DNA of 6,412 nucleotides. Source: Alysiella sp. GTDB lineage: Bacteria; Pseudomonadota; Gammaproteobacteria; Burkholderiales; Neisseriaceae. The stretch covers positions 1-6,412 of the forward strand of contig NZ_JAUNEC010000068.1 in NCBI RefSeq assembly GCF_030525755.1, given 5' to 3'. The notes beneath the pieces are model-generated. The model saw nothing but the letters and a program-made list of their open reading frames with translations. It was not told where the DNA came from and did no database searches. Both the position numbers and the translations under genes were made by a program. Below are positions 4,315 to 6,412 of the stretch, one piece after another. Positions within the stretch are counted from its first letter, which is position 1. Each line of letters opens with the position of its first letter.

Positions 4315-4747
4315 ATGCCTTTTTTGCGTGTGCTGCCTGTGTTTTCAAATTTTGGTAATTGAGCGCAATCAATACTTTGCGAAGTTGCTGCTCATTCAGT
4401 TGATTGACATTGTCTTTTTGAAACATACGCTTGGCAATGCCATTGGCATATTCCCAAGTTTTGTCTGTTTCTTTCAACAAAACCGCGATTTTGTTCATCA
4501 ATTCAGACACATCAGTCAAATGCAAAGGCTTGCGACCGATGGATTGGGTGGTGGGTTTAAAGCCCAAGCGTTGCATTTCCGCCATGATTTTTTGCAGTTG
4601 CAGCAAATTGCATGATTTGCAACTGTCTTGCCCCACCACACGCTGCAAAATGGCACGGTAGTTATCATCGTCCAATGCCAATTCTTTCTGTGCAACTTTG
4701 ATTTTTGCAATCAATCCTTTGCGTTTTTCTTCATAGGTTTTTGCCAT
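4313..4747 (-). CDS. gemA: GemA-like regulatory protein (DUF1018 family)
   Basis: The 144-residue protein matches the GemA/DUF1018 family of Mu-like phages: an N-terminal helix MAKTYEEKRKGLIAKIKVAQ, then LALDDDNYRAILQRVVGQDS with the C-x-x-C of SCKSCNLLQLQKIM (cysteines about 43 and 46), LGFKP, and a C-terminal helical domain with W-E-Y-A-N-G-I-A-K-R-M-F and LRKVLIAL. In Mu, GemA alters expression of host genes and DNA supercoiling, and its gene precedes mor as here. AAGGA at 4760-4756, eight bases before the ATG, sets the start. The gene begins just after a perfect palindrome that separates it from HU. Confidence 0.88.
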   Translation of the reverse strand: MAKTYEEKRKGLIAKIKVAQKELALDDDNYRAILQRVVGQDSCKSCNLLQLQKIMAEMQRLGFKPTTQSIGRKPLHLTDVSELMNKIAVLLKETDKTWEYANGIAKRMFQKDNVNQLNEQQLRKVLIALNYQNLKTQAAHAKKA

Positions 4748-4764
4748 GATGTTTTTCCTTATGT

Positions 4765-4795
4765 CGCACGGTTTCAGGCAGCCTGAAACCGTGCG
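4765..4795. terminator. Perfect 15-bp palindrome around a DUS, between HU and gemA
   Basis: CGCACGGTTTCAGGC (4765-4779), one base, then its exact complement (4781-4795). The core is the 15-mer DUS at 4773-4787, extended by eight further paired bases on each side. Paired DUS in hairpins after genes is a well-known way Neisseriaceae build terminators, and this lies 15 bases after the HU stop. There is no T run on either strand, so it may weaken rather than stop transcription, or protect the HU message 3' end. It ends four bases before the gemA ribosome binding site. Confidence 0.65.
4773..4787. repeat. DNA uptake sequence, 15-mer TTCAGGCAGCCTGAA, in the HU-gemA spacer
   Basis: Exact copy at the centre of the long palindrome, outside coding sequence. 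Confidence 0.9.
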
Positions 4796-4810
4796 GTTTG
4801 GTTTAGAAAA

Positions 4811-5083
4811 TTAAGCGACCGTGTCTTTCAACGATTTACCTGCTTTGAATTTCACGGTTTTGCTGGCAGCAATGGTAATCGGCTCGCCTGTTTTGGGATT
4901 GCGTCCTGCGCGTTCAGCACGCTCAGCAACGGTAAAACTACCAAAGCCCGTGATGTTCACTTCGCCACCGCGTTCCAATTCATCAGCAACCGCATAGCAA
5001 AATGAGTTCAGCATATTTTCTGCTTGCTTTTTACTCGTTGCGGCGCGTTCGGCAATCGCTTCAATCAATTCAGATTTATTCAT
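4811..5083 (-). CDS. Phage-encoded HU family DNA-binding protein
   Basis: The 90-residue product has the exact usual length of HU and its hallmarks: MNKSELIEAIAERAATSKKQ at the N-terminus, VNITGFGSFTV in the middle, the arm with A-G-R-N-P-K-T-G-E-P-I carrying the intercalating proline, and a C-terminal VKFKAGKSLKDTV. HU dimers bend DNA without sequence specificity. Mu transposition needs HU to build the transpososome, so a copy in the early region makes sense. The start is ATG 5083, nine bases after GGAG (5096-5093); an upstream in-frame TTG overlaps that site and is rejected. A terminator separates it from the small membrane protein gene upstream, so it may be expressed separately. Confidence 0.93.
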   Translation of the reverse strand: MNKSELIEAIAERAATSKKQAENMLNSFCYAVADELERGGEVNITGFGSFTVAERAERAGRNPKTGEPITIAASKTVKFKAGKSLKDTVA

Positions 5084-5111
5084 GGTTTTAAACTCCAATT
5101 AAACAAGATTT

Positions 5112-5146
5112 AAAAAATCGGCGGATTTTTAAAAACCGCTCCGCCG
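5112..5146 (-). terminator. Intrinsic terminator upstream of HU
   Basis: CGGCGG (5119-5124) and CCGCCG (5141-5146) pair around an AT-rich loop. On the minus strand the stem runs into ATTTTTT (5118-5112). A second, smaller stem (GCGGT with ACCGC, 5135-5153) overlaps it and is followed by its own T run. Either would end the Gam and membrane-protein transcript before HU. Confidence 0.6.
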
Positions 5147-5162
5147 TTGCGGTGTTTTTGTT

Positions 5163-5177
5163 TTCAGGCAGCCTGAA
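5163..5177. repeat. DNA uptake sequence, 15-mer TTCAGGCAGCCTGAA, in a 10-bp-arm palindrome
   Basis: Exact copy just after the stop of the small membrane protein gene. The palindrome extends to 5160-5180 (GTTTTCAGGC, A, GCCTGAAAAC), so it can fold as a hairpin together with the downstream terminator. Confidence 0.9.
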
Positions 5178-5183
5178 AACAGC

Positions 5184-5396
5184 CTAGCCCAGCATTTGGA
5201 CTAATGCATCTTTTGACGGGATAAGCAGTATGCCCAAAGCCGAAACAGACCAAACGAGCACAAGTTTAGGATGAATCCCTACACTCAAGCTGCGGCTTTT
5301 GGCATAACCCATCCATACAATCAAGGCAATAATCCAAAATACGGCATTGCACAGCATATCGATGTTGTGGCTGATTTCAATCAGCCAGAGTTTCAT
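5184..5396 (-). CDS. Small two-helix membrane protein of the early operon
   Basis: The 70-residue protein starts MKLWLIEISHNIDMLCNAVF and has two membrane helices, about residues 15-32 (VFWIIALIVWMGYA) and 44-60 (KLVLVWSVSALGILLIP), joined by a short basic loop, with a brief polar tail. No family is recognised. Its ATG shares one base with the gam stop (TAATG), so it is translated by coupling and belongs to the same early unit. Early timing and topology would fit superinfection exclusion or a host-membrane target, but nothing in the sequence proves this. It is too early in the order to be the lysis holin. Confidence 0.75.
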   Translation of the reverse strand: MKLWLIEISHNIDMLCNAVFWIIALIVWMGYAKSRSLSVGIHPKLVLVWSVSALGILLIPSKDALVQMLG

Positions 5397-5917
5397 TATG
5401 AAAGCTCCTGATTGTGTGGTTCGATGACGAAGAACTCTTTACCCTGCACGATTTTCAACCCTGCTACGGGGTGAGCGGTAAAAAATTCGGGTTCGTTCAG
5501 CACCGCTTCTTTGTTCACTTCTTTTTTCACGCGGATAAAGCGTTCAAAAATCGGGTTGTTTTCCAGCAGCGCGAGTACCGCATCGACACCTGAAACGGTG
5601 CATTTGGGCGGATTGTTGCGCCAGCGTATGATGCCTGTGGTCAGATCGGCGAATTTGACTTTGCCGTTGTCGGTCAGCGCATCGCGGTGGGCGGTTGCCC
5701 ATACCTTTACGGCTTCTTCCAGTTGTTCGATTTCGGCTGTTAGCGGTGCAACTGCTTCATCTGCCTGCTTTTGTAGCTCGGCGACTTGGTCGTTTAGGGC
5801 TGCCTGAACGCGGTCTTTGTCGCGGACTAAATCGCCGATGCGTTTGATGGCTTCTACGGCTTCATCTCGGCTTTGGCAGCCAATGACGGCTTGGGTTTTG
5901 GTTTTGCTTTTTGTCAT
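5396..5917 (-). CDS. gam: Gam-like host-nuclease inhibitor
   Basis: The 173-residue product matches Mu Gam in length and architecture: an N-terminal segment with AVEAIKRIGDLVRDKDRVQA, a long coiled-coil helix (about residues 30-75, with ALNDQVAELQKQADEAVAPL), then the beta-rich part with VKFADLTTGIIRWRNNPP, and a C-terminal GLKIVQGKEFFVIEP. Gam dimers bind the ends of linear double-stranded DNA and shield them from host exonucleases such as RecBCD; the family resembles Ku. GGAG eight bases before ATG 5917 supports the start. It is coupled to the next gene by TAATG. A one-mismatch DUS at 5797-5808 is read as VQAAL in the first helix. Confidence 0.92.
   Translation of the reverse strand: MTKSKTKTQAVIGCQSRDEAVEAIKRIGDLVRDKDRVQAALNDQVAELQKQADEAVAPLTAEIEQLEEAVKVWATAHRDALTDNGKVKFADLTTGIIRWRNNPPKCTVSGVDAVLALLENNPIFERFIRVKKEVNKEAVLNEPEFFTAHPVAGLKIVQGKEFFVIEPHNQELS
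5797..5808 (+). repeat. Near-match DNA uptake sequence (11 of 12)
   Basis: GGGCTGCCTGAA differs from AGGCTGCCTGAA only in the first base. It lies inside gam. The decayed end may be due to coding constraint. Confidence 0.6.
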
Positions 5918-5964
5918 GGTTTTGTCTCCATTGGGGGGTTAAAGGGAATGATTTGCGGATTGTG

Positions 5965-5982
5965 TCGGGCATGAATGCCCGA
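5965..5982. repeat. Palindromic intergenic repeat TCGGGCAT-GA-ATGCCCGA
   Basis: Two perfect 8-base arms across GA, followed by CCTACGGGG and then a DUS. The form (T)GTCGGGCAT...ATGCCCGACCTACG resembles the short dispersed palindromes common between genes in Neisseriaceae chromosomes. It sits in the 91-base spacer between the 131-residue gene and gam, where it could form a hairpin in the transcript but lacks a T run. Confidence 0.6.
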
Positions 5983-5992
5983 CCTACGGGGC

Positions 5993-6004
5993 TTCAGGTA
6001 GCCT
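5993..6004 (-). repeat. DNA uptake sequence, AGGCTACCTGAA on the minus strand
   Basis: Exact 12-mer (plus strand TTCAGGTAGCCT) directly after the stop of the 131-residue gene, next to the palindromic repeat. Confidence 0.85.
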
Positions 6005-6008
6005 GTGT

Positions 6009-6404
6009 TTAAAGTTGTTTGGCTTGCGCCAATATTTGCAGGATTTGCTTTAATCGCTGTTTGTTTTTGGCGATTTGCTCGGGTGTGAGCGGTGGGGCTT
6101 TGGCTTCGATTAGTCCTGCAATCGGTGGGACTTGTCGTGCTGGGATTTGCTCTATCAGTTGCGCTGGGCTTATCCATCTGCTTGATTGCTGCATCACGCA
6201 TCGGAAGGCTTCAGGTAGCCTGTTGTGGTCGGTTTCGGATTGCCAGTGGCGGGTGATGGGCGTGAGGGCTTCTTCCCACACGGCTGCCAATGCGGTGATG
6301 GTGTCGGCTGGTGGTGCGCCTTGCAGTCTTAAAACCAGCAATTTTTGTAAGCCATCAATCATTTGGTTGTATGCCCAGTCGGGCATTTTCTTGGGGGCAT
6401 TCAT
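6009..6404 (-). CDS. Hypothetical early-region protein of a Mu-like phage
   Basis: No family is recognised with certainty. The 131-residue product begins MNAPKKMPDWAYNQMIDGLQ and is soluble and helical. A central region has ALTPITRHWQSETDHNRLPE followed by AFRCVMQQSSRWISPAQLIE, a pattern of W-x-S/T-P that recalls phage early proteins but is not diagnostic. The C-terminus is a basic helix (LTPEQIAKNKQRLKQILQIL). It precedes gam, where Mu-like phages carry small semi-essential early genes. Only eight bases are visible before the ATG and they show no ribosome binding site and no stop in frame, so the real start may lie beyond the window. A DUS at 6210-6221 is read as RLPEA. Confidence 0.7.
   Translation of the reverse strand: MNAPKKMPDWAYNQMIDGLQKLLVLRLQGAPPADTITALAAVWEEALTPITRHWQSETDHNRLPEAFRCVMQQSSRWISPAQLIEQIPARQVPPIAGLIEAKAPPLTPEQIAKNKQRLKQILQILAQAKQL
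6210..6221 (-). repeat. DNA uptake sequence, AGGCTACCTGAA on the minus strand
   Basis: Exact 12-mer (plus strand TTCAGGTAGCCT) inside the 131-residue gene, translated as RLPEA. Confidence 0.85.
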
Positions 6405-6412
6405 CGGCGTAG

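Noticed and set aside
4259..4615. Plus-strand frame of 118 codons opposite gemA, hydrophobic and cysteine-rich
   Set aside because: It is antisense to a clear GemA gene; the hydrophobic look comes from reading the complement of a charged helical protein.
5914..6201. Minus-strand frame of 95 codons overlapping the 131-residue gene
   Set aside because: It is polar, T/N/P-rich low-complexity sequence typical of an out-of-frame shadow, and would cover the palindromic repeat and the gam ribosome binding site.
1..6412. CRISPR arrays, tRNA or rRNA genes, insertion sequences, attachment sites
   Set aside because: No regularly spaced repeats, no cloverleaf or rRNA-like stretches, no transposase, and no Mu-type ends were seen; the repeats present are uptake sequences and hairpins.

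Overview
The window is the middle of a Mu-like prophage in a member of the Neisseriaceae. The phage assignment rests on the gene order on the minus strand (read right to left): Gam, a small membrane protein, HU, GemA, Mor, then an endolysin, a holin-like protein, a nested Rz/Rz1-type spanin pair and a DUF2730-type protein. The host assignment rests on DNA uptake sequences (DUS). There are eleven exact 12-mer-class copies and one near copy, of the AGGCTGCCTGAA / AGGCAGCCTGAA and AGGCTACCTGAA dialects described in Simonsiella, Kingella and Eikenella-type Neisseriaceae. I cannot name the genus with certainty. The left end of the next structural gene (1-76) and possibly the start of the rightmost gene lie outside the window.

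Right part, early region (about 3706-6412): an unrecognised 131-residue protein (6009-6404), Gam (5396-5917), a 70-residue two-helix membrane protein coupled to Gam by a one-base TAATG overlap, a terminator (5112-5146), HU (4811-5083), a perfect 15-bp palindrome built around a DUS, GemA (4313-4747), and Mor (3750-4223). The leader of mor has a 10-bp inverted repeat that can pair with the mor start codon, and a competing stem next to it. A strong terminator (3706-3744) follows mor.

Middle (2905-3705): one AT-rich gene of unknown function (2920-3657, 245 residues with a SAP-like segment). It stands alone between two terminators, carries no DUS, and occupies the place where phage Mu has its late activator gene C. 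It looks like a moron cargo gene or a replacement of the middle region. A possible 44-codon ORF (2767-2901) runs through the second terminator into the endolysin start.

Left part, lysis cassette (1-2770): GH19-type endolysin, small basic protein, holin-like protein, 53-residue protein, inner spanin, outer spanin lipoprotein, a 110-residue unknown, DUF2730-type protein and the start of one more gene. Most junctions overlap or abut (TAA directly before AAGGGG; TAAATG; ATGA). One small gene (1236-1415, 59 codons) is on the plus strand inside this cassette, tail-to-tail with the 53-residue ORF. It is the only counter-oriented gene in the window.

How it works together (family knowledge plus inference): the early operon protects DNA ends (Gam), bends DNA for transposition (HU) and modulates host supercoiling or gene expression (GemA). 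It ends in Mor, which switches on the next promoter. The downstream block then opens the host in three steps: membrane (holin), peptidoglycan (endolysin) and outer membrane (spanins).
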